From NCBI GenBank assembly GCA_029962745.1, contig CM057160.1, positions 1,797,707 through 1,861,706 on the forward strand: 64,000 bases of DNA. Direction: 5' to 3'. The position numbers and the translations under genes are program-made. Positions 12,186-25,641 of the stretch are shown here, one piece after another. The DNA comes from Echinometra lucunter (Eukaryota; Echinodermata; Echinoidea; Camarodonta; Echinometridae). The first letter of the stretch is position 1, and every line of letters begins with the position of its first letter. Under the pieces are notes generated by a model. It had not been told where the DNA came from and did no database searches. It saw only the letters and a list, made by a program, of their open reading frames with translations.

Positions 12186-12916
12186 GAAAAGATTATTCAG
12201 TGGTTTGGGAAGTGGGGGAATAATGCGGTAGTGATGAAAGTAGATTTCATTGGTATACGTCAGACTGGGCGACAATGGATTCCTAAAAATGCACGTTGAG
12301 CGACAAAAGAAGTTTAACGCCATTCATAAGATACAGCGGGCCCGTCAAATAGGACTGCCTTTAGGTGCGTAATATGTAGATAGATACAGCATGGTTGCCC
12401 ATTGATGAACATAAATATACAAAGCAAAGAGCCAAAAGAGAAATAGATGGAGGAAATATACAAGTCAAAGAAGGATTACGTGCATGAAATTGACTCTGGT
12501 TTTTGTATAAAATCGTTGAGCCTCTATTCTCTCTACTCAGTCATTTACAGAGACTATACACCATACAAACATCTCACTGTGACCGATCAAAGTAGGATTT
12601 AAAGTTATGGTTGATATTGGAGTATTATTGCAATAAATGAAAACTACAAGACATTGACTAAAACAAGGAAATAGAACTTAGAAAACTATCAAAATGCTGT
12701 TTTATGTTTCACATGGATCTTTAGCTGGATAACTTTAGTTTCAGTTTTTCTTCATAGTGAAGAAAAGAAAGCACTGGAAATTGAGGAATATGATACCTGC
12801 TGAGGGCATGCCTCTGTCGTGCGCCTGTCGTGAGAAAAAAGGACAAATATTGAGGATACCATAGCTTCGCCTAGGATATATTAAGGATCTTAAAAGAGTA
12901 AAGAGGTGAACGCGGG

Positions 12917-13279
12917 ATGGCGGGACAGACTCATCTTTGGCCCCTTCTCAGCATCGATCACCAGCAGAGCTGTACAAATAGATGGCTGTTTTTCTCACGG
13001 TGCCTAATCGAAATGATTCCATTCTCTTTCGATATGTTTACCCATACTTGTTTGTTAACCCTTGTTCATCTTCGTTATATGATGGTTGTGTTTCTTTCTT
13101 CTTGTTTTTCTTTGAATTCCTGTGTTGAGCAATATGTTCCCCTTCTAGCCGTGACCTATCGACTGTCCCCGAGGGGCTGCGACCTAGAGTGTCCTGAAGT
13201 AAACTTATTGAGGGTGAAGGAAGAGAATAAAGAATTAAATGAAAAAGAAATGACTAGGCAGGATGACACAGAGTACTGA
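12917..13279 (+). other. 120-codon allele of the ORF at 1545
   Basis: Second-haplotype version of the ORF at 1545-1928, shorter by a 21-nt in-frame deletion. The stop position is preserved. The function is unknown and coding status is doubtful. Confidence 0.2.
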
Positions 13280-13824
13280 AAGAAATACAAAGAAAGGAAT
13301 AACGTTGTTATTGCACAAGACGTTATAACAGATTTATGATGATAAATTAGCAGCTTTAATTCTTTGTTCATCGTATAACGGATGTAGAGGTAAACAGTAA
13401 GATCAAAACGGAATGAAATTGTGATTTATGATGCTGATAGCATGTAGTACATGGCATAATATAAATGAGCAATAAAGTACCTTCCTTATTATTCATTAAG
13501 AGTAGAGAAAATGCAGAGAAATAGATTCCGGATACACACTGAATACATTTCGGATCCTTTATCATTAATTTTTCATTTAAAATCAACTGAAATCTGATGT
13601 TCATGATGGTTCTAATAGTCTCGAGAGACTTTGACTTCGAATGAACTATATAATTCAAGACATGTCCACGAAGAATTCTAAGTAGAAGTGTATGATTGAA
13701 GGAATATTGTTATAAACGTTGCTTTGTTATGGAGGTATACGGCATGTTTTTCCGTGCTCACCCATCCGTTCTGGAAAGCAGCTATTATATCCAAGCAAAG
13801 TGTTGGTGGATGGGGCACTCTGAA

Positions 13825-13834
13825 AACACACACA

Positions 13835-13880
<46 letters not shown>
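13825..13880. repeat. Expanded (CA)n with internal (CG)n
   Basis: Alternating purine-pyrimidine tract of CA units with a CGCGCG core, the expanded allele of 2479-2492. Such a tract is a classic candidate for left-handed Z-DNA under negative supercoiling. Confidence 0.85.
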
Positions 13881-13883
<3 letters not shown>

Positions 13884-14502
13884 TTTTGCTTCTTCTTCAT
13901 ACCACCATCATTATTGTGATGTCATCATCATTGTTTTTGTTTTTGTTTGTTTGTTTTTGTTTGATTTCCTTTTCTTTGTGTGAGCATCAGCATCTTATTC
14001 TCTTATTGTTGTGTATTTTCCAAGTTTTCGTAGGCACAATTTGGAACAATTTTTTTTCTAAGGGATCCACACATTAATATTAAAAGTACTGCTTTTTATT
14101 GGTTCCCCCATTTCCTCAGAATTTAAGAATGTCTTTTAATATTTCGTTCTAATAATTTATTTATATGTACAGTGTAATTGTATACTTTTTTAAAGATAGA
14201 ATGAATTCGAAAATATATTTTCTCATATTTTCTGTAATAATACTTGTAATGCAAATGTTTTGTTTTTTCTGTTGGAAATTAAATAAATACGAAATGAATT
14301 AAATTGACTTATGCCGATGATGACAAATGGCAATCGATATTAAAGCCTTTGTTTTGATGATAATGCTGTTATGGCAGAATTTTAGTTCGATGGATTTGAT
14401 TCGATTTATTGCTAGTTATAATTGTTATCGCAGTGGCCAAACTTGTAGAAACCAGATATCTGCCTTTGAAAATGAGTACAAGGATCAAGGTAAGCATTCC
14501 AC

Positions 14503-14649
14503 GGGCCCGTTTCATAAAACTTGTTATCAGTAACATTTGCCACATTTCTATGACAAATTTTCTCTCAGCCAATCAGATGCAAGGATTTCAGTAGCTTTTA
14601 ACAGTTATTGCAACTCGTTATTTATAACAAGTTTTATGAAACGGGGCCC
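14503..14649. mobile_element. Allelic copy of the GGGCCC fold-back MITE
   Basis: Same element as 3115-3262 on the second haplotype, with the same termini and a few substitutions in the centre. Confidence 0.75.
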
Positions 14650-16648
14650 AGAAGTATCATTATACAATTTTTATGTCTCAAGAAGGGGAAAGAGTTCTCA
14701 GTTTTTGAGCGAGCAGGTGGAAGGTGGAAGGCGTGGAGGTTGGTCACGAGTACATTTGTACTGTGCAAAGGTTTGAAAAATTTGATTTTCTTTTTTGAAA
14801 GAAAGAGAGGGGAGCAGGTGTTCCTTGCTCCCCTTGATCTGCCAGTGGAGTATTTTATTGGAAAGGGAACTATAAAAAGTAAATGTATGATCAACGTGTA
14901 AGCGCCTTTTATTGTTTCGCGCCATTTAAAAAAAAATCTGTGATGTCATAAAATAATGTGAATTTTCCTCCTGTTTTTATAAGTTCAGATGTTTATTGGT
15001 ATTGTCCATCACGTTCATGCATGGGTAATTGCACTATTTATACGGTAAAGTTATGAAAACAAGCATGAATACATTCACTCGGAGAAAACAATTTAATAAA
15101 CATTTTGCTGGAAAAACATCAACAACAACAACAACAACAAAAAAAAATAGACATATCTGGCATTGATAAAAGTGCGTATACAATTTTTAAAAAATCTGTA
15201 TATTTGGTTGTAAAATAATTTGTAAATATGCAATAGCAAAGGGGCATCAAATAGAAATATTTCGATCTAATCCAAACTATTAGTTAACAACAGCATAGAA
15301 AACATCGGATAAATTTTGCATAAGTTTTATGAAGGCCTGTTGTCTTTTCCAGATTACAGCCGCACAACCACGTAATATTACACGTCTTATTGTATCATCT
15401 CTAGAACTATTGAATGTAATTGTTTTCTGCATGATTGTTCTCTATGTAAAATAATAATCATTGCGGTATTGTAAAGTCTCTTTACCAAAAGCAAAAAAAG
15501 GAAATCTAACTGTTAAAATCTGCATTTTCCATTATAAATAATCCGTCTTGCAGATTCTGTCTCTGTAGTTGTTCTTATAAACAACTTTGATTTGAAGAAT
15601 ACGGAGTTGAATATGCTTTTGTATTTCTTTGAAGATCGTGAATCTCATGATAATGGCAAGGACTTTTCGTAAAGCCATCTAATCATTCGTGGATAATAAA
15701 AGTGATTAAGAACGCTATAGCATATCCAACAAATGATAAACGAGAAAATCCCATCATCGCGTTGATATTTGTACAATTCATCCATGCTTATATCTTGAAG
15801 GCATTAAGTTTTTTGCTGAAAGAAGAGAAACTATATACATTTATCTAGTTTACCATATAATATTAACTCGTAAAAAGATAGCTACAGCTTACAATCTATT
15901 ATGCATAACATTAACACAATCAATGGGCAAAATGAATCTTTCTTCGAAATGAAAAAAAAAAATACGTAAAGTCTCGTAATTTATGAGTTCTTGTAAACGT
16001 TTGTTAGATTAATTTTTACTTTTACTAGTGATCTGTTTGTAACTTCATACCAAGATGATTACAAAAAAATCAGAATTCACTCTACAGCCAAGGAAAGCGG
16101 ACATGACTCGAAAATATTTGCCTTTCGATTGATGGACCCCACTTGAATTAGTATGAAAGAAGCCAGCGACTCAAAAACACAATCGGGGCCTTCTTGGCTT
16201 ACGGCTAGGCATATCACCGTAATATTACACGTACGTCTTACTTACTCTTATACTGACTTTTTTCCTTCATCATCCGTGGATGAATTATAATATATTAATT
16301 GAACTGTTATGAATTTTGTCAATTACAGAACATGAATCAAAAGTAGATCTTGAGAGACTTATATATTTTTTCGTCGGCTTTTTTTTTTTTTTTTTTTTGT
16401 TGTTAATACTATTTTGTCATCGTTGTCTTCGTCGTCGTTGTTAGTGTTGTTAATGTTAGGCCTATTGTTATGATTTCATCATGTCGGAAAAGTTCATTAT
16501 CTTAGAACCCTTTAATCATAAAAAATGTGCCGCTCTAATTTTTCTCCAAATTTCATCAAGTCCTAAGGTGGGGAGGGGCACCGTGCTTCCAAACCCATAC
16601 ACTCTAAAAACAAACTAGTTAAAATGACTAGATTAAGGGTCAGTTGAG

Positions 16649-16704
16649 TGCAACTAAAATGTTTACCTATTTTAATAAAATGTAAACCCCACTAGTTGAT
16701 TGCA
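16649..16704. repeat. Allelic copy of the 56-nt hairpin
   Basis: Same position on the second haplotype. Substitutions in the left arm (TGCAACTAA) and the inner stem weaken the pairing, so the hairpin is not kept by compensatory change. Confidence 0.45.
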
Positions 16705-19320
16705 ATTCATGAGTGAAAAAAATATCTATATTTTTCAGCGGGGTCGCTTATTTCACATAAGAAAAATTACATTTTTAAAAATCAGTTTTATGGTCGAACT
16801 ACTACTTACGTGTTTACAATTGAATTATTATCAACTTCTTGTCCAGGTCTATAAAGAGGGGACTCGTTTCCTCCTAAATTTATGTCTTGAAAATTTATTT
16901 TACAGAGTGGTGCATTTTGATGAGATATTAAGTTTCTATTACCATAGAGTCTATGCCAAATTCACTTTATTTGCATATACTTGTTTCATTTAAATGTACA
17001 GTTCCATATTGGTAAGAAATGAAGGATTACTTCAAAATAACATGGTTTTGCGCGGCATGTAGGGAATAGGCTATCAACAGTTCAATTACCAGCTAGTACA
17101 TCCCAGGATTCTGCTTCTAATGAGATATGATCTTTGATATTCGATCATGATCCTCGGTATGATTCGATGATAAACTATGAGATATGATTTAAAAAAAAAA
17201 CATTGAGATAGAATTTTAATTACCAATTTAACTTTGTAAATTGAGATGACTGAAGAAAAAGAAGAAAAAATGGAGAAAGAGAGAATTCTATGAACGGTAT
17301 GATAACAGATTATCAAGCCCCCTGCTGTTAATGTACTTTTCACTTTTCTGTAAGATTCTAGAAGAAGATGAATTATTTATGAATCGATCATTAATCTCCA
17401 GAAAATTAACTTGGAAGCAGGATCAGGTGTGATTAAGTGATTATCATTATAATGTGAAAACAAGTTTCAGGTTCCGTTGGAGAGTGACGTAGACAAAACT
17501 ACAGGCAATAAACGAATAGACAATGTGTTTAGATATAAAATATAACAGTTTTTGTTTTCATTTATTCTCTTTCTGTCTCTTTCTCCCTCTGTTATTCTCT
17601 CTCTATCTTTCAATCCTAGATCCTTCCGACATCGTAAACCGAATGTTGCTCCAAGCAAGGCAGTAGCCGGGAGTTATCTCTGAGAAAAATCTTGACAAGT
17701 GGGTATATCTGGATGTCTATCTGTTCAGTCGATAAGTATGTGATAAACTGGGTGATCCCCCAATAATCCCTAAGTTCAGTCCTCAGAGTACACGATGTCC
17801 CCTGGTCGTATACTTGCACAATTCTTTACGCATGGGACTGAAGGGATTCTACAATGCAAAGCGGGAAGGATCATAAAACTGAAACTGAAGGTGTTTCCTG
17901 AAAGTGGAAAGTAATATTTTGGACGTGACAAAGAGTAACGACATTCGTGCATTCAGCAAATAATTACCGATATTAGGGTCCATGTCCAAGATGATGTGCT
18001 CTTGAAATGAAGAGAAAAATGGTCCAAGAAGAGCACATTCAATGTATCGAATTATACTTTTGGGTAATTTTGTGCCAAATCAGGGGGGATTTCTGGATGT
18101 CTATCTGTTTGGCCAACCATGCACCCTTGTTGCTGCAAACTGAACAAAAATGACCCATGGTATACTAGGCATCTTATGCTTTCGCAAAAGTTGTTGGTTA
18201 CGATAAATTATACTTAAGTTTGCCTTTTTAACCAATCTTGTGAAGGCAATGTGCGCGTAGGACCCCAAGTCATACTGACTGCCTAGGATAGAATCTAATA
18301 TGAGTGAACTCGTCATCATGAATTATATTATGCATAGACAATACGAATGAAAAAATGTGAACTTGGTGAAAGCATGTCTACAAGATATAAGTGCATTAGC
18401 ACTATTATTGCTAGTGACATAATTCACACACGTGCCATGTCATAAGGTTCTGCAGACAACAACATCATTAATGTTGCGATCGGGAAAGAAAGACGCTGTA
18501 ACCTTTTGGTAGTCTAGTCTAATCTACCTTTTTATAAGTCCATGGCCAAGTACCCTCAGAAGAAAGCTCAAAACAGCAGGTCTCCTGGTTTATCACCTTT
18601 CGAAGAAGAATTCTGTCTTTTAGCCTGAAAGGTAATATATATATATTTTTTAAAAAAACAGCAATGAAGTTTCATGACCAACAATTTTTGTTGGTAGTTT
18701 GCTCTCCAAAACTTCAAAAGGTCAATCGATATGCTTATATAGATCATGAGAAAAATGTGGAAAAATCTGTATTCAACTTTCTCTCATGAATTTCGAAATC
18801 ATTCGCATCAAAAAAGTTAACCTTGAAATCAGAATAAAAAGAAGCAAGATGGAGAGTCACGAAGGATGATCGGTAAACAAGGAGAGGAACAGAAAGCTTG
18901 AGAAAGAAAAATCACAGCGGAAAAGAGAGGATGTGTTCGGTAAGTGTGTGGATCTTAACGATCTGACGATAAGATATATCGATTGGGCCTTTAAAGCTGA
19001 TTTCTTTAACCCTACCGACCTTGCTTTTTTGTCGGATTCCTATAGGAGTGTATTGACCGTAGGAGAGGATTTGAGAGTGGAGAAGTCTCCGTCGGTCCAG
19101 CGAGACTTGGAGAGCCAAATCACAACATCTTCAAGCCATTCCTGACAACACTTCAACCTGCTGAATTTGAAAGTGTTTGAGGGTGAGATGTGCTCTGGCG
19201 TTTGTTTGGTACTTGCGAAATGTCTTGTCCTCCGAGTTAGTATACCCCCCCCCCCTCCCCAGCCGTCTCCTTCTGTTGTCTTCCTGTTATTTTACACGTT
19301 TTCTTACCTAATGCAGCAGC

Positions 19321-19347
19321 TCTCCCTCTCTCCTCTGTCTGTCTGCT

Positions 19348-19378
<31 letters not shown>

Positions 19379-19445
19379 GTCTCTGTCTGTCTCTCTCTCA
19401 CACACACAACACACACACACACACACTCTGGCATTATTATTATTA

Positions 19446-19518
<73 letters not shown>

Positions 19519-19566
19519 CATTATTATTATTATCATTGTTATTATTGTTGTTGTTGTTATCATTAA
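19321..19566. repeat. Expanded allele of the compound microsatellite
   Basis: Same locus as 7987-8132, with a (TTA)n part of about 130 bp. Frames through it encode homopolymers and are not genes. Confidence 0.9.
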
Positions 19567-20669
19567 ACATTCACCAGTGAAAAGCATATTTCCGAATGGA
19601 CAATAAATACTTAATTTCAATTTCAAATTTAATTCCAGTTTAAGATGGCATGTATTTGTTTTGCGTTTCTTGTTTCTTCTGTTTTGGAAAATTAGTTCTT
19701 CTTCCTTCTGCTTTCCTCTCGGCTTTATTTCTTGAAATTATAATTGTTTCTCCCTCCTTGCTTATGTTTACTGACTGTGTGTAACTAACTTACATTTCTT
19801 AAATCGACAAATTTTCAGTTTTGGTGACACGTCTCGCCTCCTGCTGCTGTTCCTTGCTACTAATCTCTTTCTTTCTATCATTTTTTTCCAACAATGATCT
19901 ACCCCCATAATCATATTCTCTTCCAAATTGTGAATGCAATTTTAAACGAGGAATTTTGATAAAATTATACACTCTAGCTGATTTCCATGATCCAGGATTA
20001 CAACCAAAAAACCGTCTTATACTCGTCATTTCTAACCTATATTCAAGTAATTCTTGTAACTCTTTCTTTGTTTTCTTCTTCTTTTTTTTTTTACATTCTG
20101 CTTTTTTCTATTCCTCTCACAATAAAATCCACTTCTGTCATCTATCAGGATTCCGTTATGTTTAAGCTGTTGAAATACTTGAAATGTTTATAAGAAATAT
20201 AATTTTCACTTTCGACTATTTTTTTTTTTTTTTTTGGGGGGGGGGGGGGGTTTGCCCAACAAGGTTTTAATTGAAAGTTGTATCCATCTTATTTAATCAT
20301 ATTCACGTAAACTTCTCTTTAAAAATGCGCAAGTAATGTTTTTTGATGAAATTACACGGATGAGTAAATTCCATCACCAATGCACCCAAAAACTGTTAAG
20401 AAGACTTTGTTTTCACTCATTATTTTATGCTATTCCCCTTCTTAGAATTATCATATAGATCAATGGAGTGTGGTAACACTATAAATACATAGTAATTTTG
20501 GAAACGCATGTTTTTATTTTAAGTTTGTTCAACCCTCCAAACATTATATTTTTTACATTGCAGCATTTTGTAATTAATATGATACATAGACTTGTATTTT
20601 CGTAGTATTAAGAAATCTGGTGAATAGAACAGAGAATGTTAGAGAGAGAGAGAGAGGTAGCATGCAAGC

Positions 20670-21248
20670 AGCGTTGACATAGGCAAGCAAGCAGTCAGAC
20701 GACGGCTCACTGGCTCGGAACAAAACTCGCTCTCCGTCGTTTCCCGCGCAAACCAAACTCTCGTATCAAAACACTTCATCGTCTGGGTACACAGCGGCTC
20801 GATGCACGGCGCTGCCACTCGCTGCGGGCCCAAGGTGTTGTTCGAAGCGCCATTTTTACATAATCTAATACAATATTCAGAGGTAGCTAGAGAAGCGTGT
20901 TCGAATTGCCATCGGATGGGAGAGAAGTCCCGCAAAAACACTGTAACTGTATCCTTTACGCTCACATTGATTTCCAGAAAGCATAGAAAAACGAAACAAA
21001 AGTTAGAGAAAAGTCAAAACAGCTACAGCACCTCCATAGCAAGCCACAGTCTGTATACTTTGAGGGTAGAGAGAAAAAGAATAAAAAGGAAAATCGTCAG
21101 TAGAAAAAAGGCTCGTTTCAATTTCTTTACAACTGACAAACTGAAAATCGTTATCGAATCTTCATCAAGAAAACTAAACTTGAGGAAAGTCTACGATGAT
21201 TCATTAACAGAAGAGCAGGAGTTAGTCTAGCCGTAACGTCCGCAGTCA
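20670..21248. other. Near-invariant block C1 (haplotype 2)
   Basis: Partner of 9241-9820. The same two-strand open frames are preserved because the DNA itself barely varies, so this does not demonstrate coding. Confidence 0.5.
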
Positions 21249-21591
21249 ACTCTTTTTCTTGGCCTACAAACTGACTCTGATCGAACAGAGGTTCGAGTGT
21301 GAGTCACGTCTTTCGGATGGTAATAACGTAAAAGGTCGACGTAAACACATTTAATCATATCTGATTAATACATATCTGTAAAACCCCCAAAACAAAAACA
21401 ACAAAAACACCAACGGAATAACGCACAGTCATTTGAAATTAACTCTATACAACATTACATGACTAGTCTTCTTTAGGTCTCCGAGTGTCCTAAATTATGT
21501 CGTAAGCTTTTTTCTCTCTATCTTCTCTCATTTCATTTCCTTCTCCTCTATTTACTTGTGATTATCTCTTCCCTTCTCCTCCTGTCTTACT

Positions 21592-21645
<54 letters not shown>
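21592..21645. repeat. (CT)n microsatellite, longer allele
   Basis: Allele of 10163-10198, about 50% longer. Confidence 0.9.
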
Positions 21646-21647
<2 letters not shown>

Positions 21648-21895
21648 CTTTCCTTTGCATCATGCATGTATTTCTCATGTTCATCCACTTTTAGCTCATC
21701 TTTCACATTATATCATGAACGATCAAATTTTGAAGTCCACCTTTTTAACAGAGAGGTGGAAAATACGGTAAAGTCGAAAATCTTAATGATTCAATATTTT
21801 TCAAGCTTCCAAACTCAACACAAGCATAAAAAAGTGTCGTGGTATATATACGCACTTTCCGACCTATGTAAAACTTTATTCTCACTTCATAAAAT

Positions 21896-22326
21896 GAAAA
21901 AGTCATTACCTCAGCCGCCAATTCGTGAAATGAGACATCTAAAGCGACAAGGTCTTGCTGAAAAATTGCTGCGTGTCACTAAATGAAATTGCGTGGAAAC
22001 CGCTTATCCATATTCATCAGAGAAAAACAAAAACTCATTCAATTTTCTCTTGCATTCATTATAGAAGGCCTCAACACCAAACCATAATTTCTCAACATGT
22101 TTCTGTGTCTGAGTAATGTTTACGTAATGACAGATTCGGGCAGCTGAGTAAAAACAAAAATATAGGTGACTGCGTGTGAAATCGTCAATGTATATAATTT
22201 CATTTATTACATTACATATGGATACCGGCAACAGCCATAAATAAGTCACGCCAAAATCTGAAATTCAAATATAATTTTCAGGGAGAAAATTCCAATAAAA
22301 GCAATGCTTTGCCCGACTTTAAAGTG
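21896..22326. other. Near-invariant block C2 (haplotype 2)
   Basis: Partner of 10451-10881 with the same short frames (plus 21894-21986, minus 22004-22249). Confidence 0.5.
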
Positions 22327-22690
22327 CGCGCATGGCGTTGCTTGTAGCGACGCCTCTGACTTCATACCAATTTACATACTTATCAAAAAGAGATAAAAAC
22401 ACTTTCATTGCGGCAAGCTTTAGAATCTAATGAAGAGCGAATAGGAGAGAGAGTGAGTTAAGTATGTTGAAAGAAATAAATGTCAGCATTCTGAAAGGGG
22501 ATGATGAAAAAGACAAAAGAAATACAAATGCAACAACAACAAAAACAACAGAACAAGCTTAATTAATTTTTTGATACATATCATTGTGGTTCTGATTAAT
22601 GAGTATGAGAGAGAATGGGGCTTATGTTGATCTAATTACTGGCGTTGGCAGAAATATGATGTTATTTTAAAAATGCATTGGATACAAAAT

Positions 22691-22761
22691 CTGTTCGGAG
22701 CCAGAAGGGCATTAACTCATATGCTTTAACACATAGTTAATGCCCTTCTGCCTCTGAAAAG
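22691..22761. other. Allelic copy of the 71-nt hairpin
   Basis: Same hairpin on the second haplotype. The 15-bp inner stem (AGAAGGGCATTAACT against its complement) is unchanged. Differences fall in the loop and the base of the 3' arm. Confidence 0.4.
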
Positions 22762-23138
22762 ACAAAATGTGAAGAAGCTTTCCTCCTTAGTCTCTCAAAA
22801 GTCATCTTTTAATTAATACAAGATGGCACGAGTGGACCCTTATTGAAAAATTGAATAAGATGTAAAATGCCAGATCCTATTAAAAATAATCCTCAGACAT
22901 CATCGCTGAATCATCACACGGGTTATGTATAGGATTTTCAAAATGCGTCTTTACTTTGTTTCATAATTGAATAAAATCTGTGTTAGATATGAACACATTG
23001 TGTATTAGCCCCCAACAGGTTACCTCTGGTATATTATTTGAAGGTGGAATGTAATCCTTATATAAATCTACTAACATTGACAAAATGTAATAGGCGTAGG
23101 TATTAACTTAATTAAAAAGGGCTCTAAATATTTTCCAC

Positions 23139-24041
23139 TATAATACTACTATATTACTATTACTACTACTATATTACTATTACTACTGCTGCTACTGCTG
23201 CTGCTGCTACTGCTGCTGCTACTGCTGCTGCTACTGCTACTGCTACTACTATTACCACTACTACCACCACCACCACCACCACCACCACCACCACCACCAC
23301 CACTACTATACAACAACAACAACTACCACTACTTTTATTACCACTACTACCACCACCACCACTACCGGCACTACTACTACTACATGTACTTTTACTACTG
23401 CTACTGCTGCTACTACTGCTACTGCTACTACTGCCACCACTACTGCTACTGCTACTACTACTACTGCTACTGCTACTGCTGCTACTACTGCTACTGCTAC
23501 TACTGCCACCACTACTGCTACTGCTACTACTACTACTGCTACTGCTACTGCTGCTACTACTGCTACTGCTACTACTGCCACCACTACTGCTACTGCTACT
23601 ACCACTACTGCTACTGCTACTGCTGCTACTACTGCTACTGCTACTACTGCCACCACTACTGCTACTGCTACTACCACTACTGCTACTGCTACTGCTGCTA
23701 CTACTGCTACTACTGCCACCACTACTGCTACTGCTACTACCACTACTGCTACTACTACTGCTACTGCTACTGCTACTACTGCCACCACTACTGCTACCAC
23801 CACCACCACTATAATGATAATAATAACAATATGTCTTGTTTACCCAAGTATCTTCTTCAGTACTAAGTACTGTTCTCCCAGAGGGCCCTGCAAGAATATC
23901 ATTACCCTGGCTTTAGCTCGAGCAACCGTAGTGCTTATTATTAATACTACTACTACGAATACTACTACTACCACTACTACTACTGATACCACTACTACCA
24001 CCACCACCACCACCACCACCACCACCACCACCACCACTACC

Positions 24042-24100
<59 letters not shown>

Positions 24101-24190
24101 ACTGTTGCTACCACTACGACGACAACGACGATGATAACGGCGACAACTACTACTACTACTACTTTTGCTGCTGCTGCTGCTTGTTGCTTC
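23139..24190. repeat. 1-kb trinucleotide array (CTA/CTG/ACC) with 72-bp higher-order units
   Basis: Triplets of ACT, GCT and ACC fill this stretch except for a SINE-like island at 23838-23927. GCCACC landmarks at 23433, 23505, 23577 and 23649 are 72 bp apart, and the next two (23715, 23781) are 66 bp apart. The array therefore grew by duplicating 24-triplet blocks rather than by single-triplet slippage alone. Frames on both strands encode Tyr/Cys/His or Val/Ala runs and are not genes. Contig 1 ends at its left edge and contig 3 begins at its right edge. Confidence 0.92.
23838..23927 (-). mobile_element. SINE tail fragment inside the trinucleotide array
   Basis: The stretch from GTTTACCC through AGGGCCCTGCAAGAATATCA to CTTTAGCTCGAGC resembles the tail-side half of the SINE at 63773-63996 (GTTTACCC, GAGGGTCTT, ATTATTACCCCAGCTTTTGC) in the same orientation. 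The tRNA-like head is missing. Triplet repeat abuts both sides. Confidence 0.5.
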
Positions 24191-24250
24191 GGTTGCTGTT
24201 GTTTATGCAATACTTTTACTGCTATGATAATTATATCATAATGTTACTTT

Positions 24251-24729
24251 TCTGCATCGGAACGAGCTGATTTGCAAATGCGTGTTTTTTCTATGATAGG
24301 CAAGGCATTTTTACCAGTCAAATGTAATGAGGTTTATTCCGCTTCAACTGACTTTGATAATACCTCTGATGGACAGCTCGAGTCTCGCTCTTAAATTCCT
24401 TGCGATGCAAACTTTGCATTTTAAGATAATACGGGATAAATTGGAAAAGGGCGCGTGTTTAACACAAGAAATATGAAACGGGCAGAATGGAGAGGTAGAA
24501 TTTTAAGGGAAAATACGAAAATTCAGAGATTTATCTTTGCGACGGCCATCAAAAGTCAGAATCCCCATTCGAGATGGAAGCCTTAGTTGCCCTCATTTCG
24601 CAAATTATTCATTGAGATAAACACATCAGCGCTTCATATTATCAACACGACAGATCGCTGCCAGCGCAACCAGGGAAAAATAATCGCCCATGCAGACAAC
24701 CAAAATCTTCTCTGACTATTCATGGAAAA
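24251..24729. other. Near-invariant block C3 (haplotype 1 of block B)
   Basis: About 480 bp differing from 35698-36171 only by a 5-bp indel (GATGC) as far as I can see. It includes an octamer-like ATTTGCAAAT near the left end and CGCAAATTATTCATTGAGAT near the middle, both plausible POU or homeodomain targets. No open frame of note. Candidate cis-regulatory DNA. Confidence 0.5.
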
Positions 24730-25641
24730 GGGGAAGGAGAAATCAAAAGGAAGAGGGAGAGAGGGGGTGTGTGAGTGTGAGAGAGAGAACGAAAGATGAA
24801 GAAAGAGAGAAAGAGAGGAGAGAGAGGGGGAGAGGAAGAGAGAGAGAGAGAGAGAGGGGAAGAGGGAGAGGGAGAGAGTGGGAGAGAGAAGGAGGGAGAA
24901 AGGCAGTTAGAAAGGAAAGTTTATTGTAAAATGTTGCACTTTCATATTGAATACAAGCGCAATTATTCAAACATGATTTTAAATTTTCCTTTGTAAAGAA
25001 TCATGTGAGGCTATATCATTAATTTTCAAGTCGCCGTATTTTACTTCTCAAAACCCTTCCTAAAAAAATCTTAAAGTACTAACGGGAGACATGCTGCAAA
25101 TGGATATACTGAAAAGTAATTAGATTAAGGCAGTATCTGATTGGTAAAATCTTGATAAAGAAACATACTTTTTATAATAAAGAATGATGCACTATCCCCA
25201 TGACATTTTTCGAACTACATGTACTTTTATGTTAATTATTATTTTCGACATAGTATTCAGGGGACTATAGGCCTATATCATTTTTCCATATACCTTCAAA
25301 TAAAAATGCCATCGTGAAAAAAGAAGGTTGCCAGTACAACAGTAGTAGCTCTACTTAATCTGTTCATTTTCTGATTTCATAAAGCATGCAATCATGTTTT
25401 TTTTTTTAAACACTGCAGCTACCTGAAAACACAAAAGAAAAATGTATATATATATAAAATCATATAGCTCTTTGTACAAATGCGTTGAGTTCTGATCGAG
25501 CGTGAAAGGATGAAAGAAAGAAAGGCAATAAATGGGGAAATAGAGAGAAAAAAGTGGTACAAAGTTAGGAAACAACGACCATTTTATCTCTTTCCCACAA
25601 AGTTCTAATCTGAAATCTGTAATCGTCTGCAATGAACACTA

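Larger units (their letters stand above)
12186..23124 (+). repeat. Allelic block A, copy 2 (contig 2)
   Basis: About 10.9 kb matching 809-11685 collinearly. Clear indels include the 21-nt ORF deletion near 12951, the CA expansion near 13825, a poly-T run near 16380 and the TTA expansion near 19431. I see no gene content beyond the items listed separately. Confidence 0.93.

Noticed and set aside
11673..12323. 216-codon minus-strand ORF
   Set aside because: It runs through the 500-N gap; the real codons at each end are not contiguous.
18933..19145. 70-codon plus ORF with protein-like composition
   Set aside because: The other allele (around 7580-7770) has a one-base difference in a T run that shifts the frame, so it is not preserved.
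23306..23866. Long Val/Ala and Tyr/Cys/His frames on both strands
   Set aside because: Pure products of the triplet array; both strands are open only because stop codons are absent from the repeat units.
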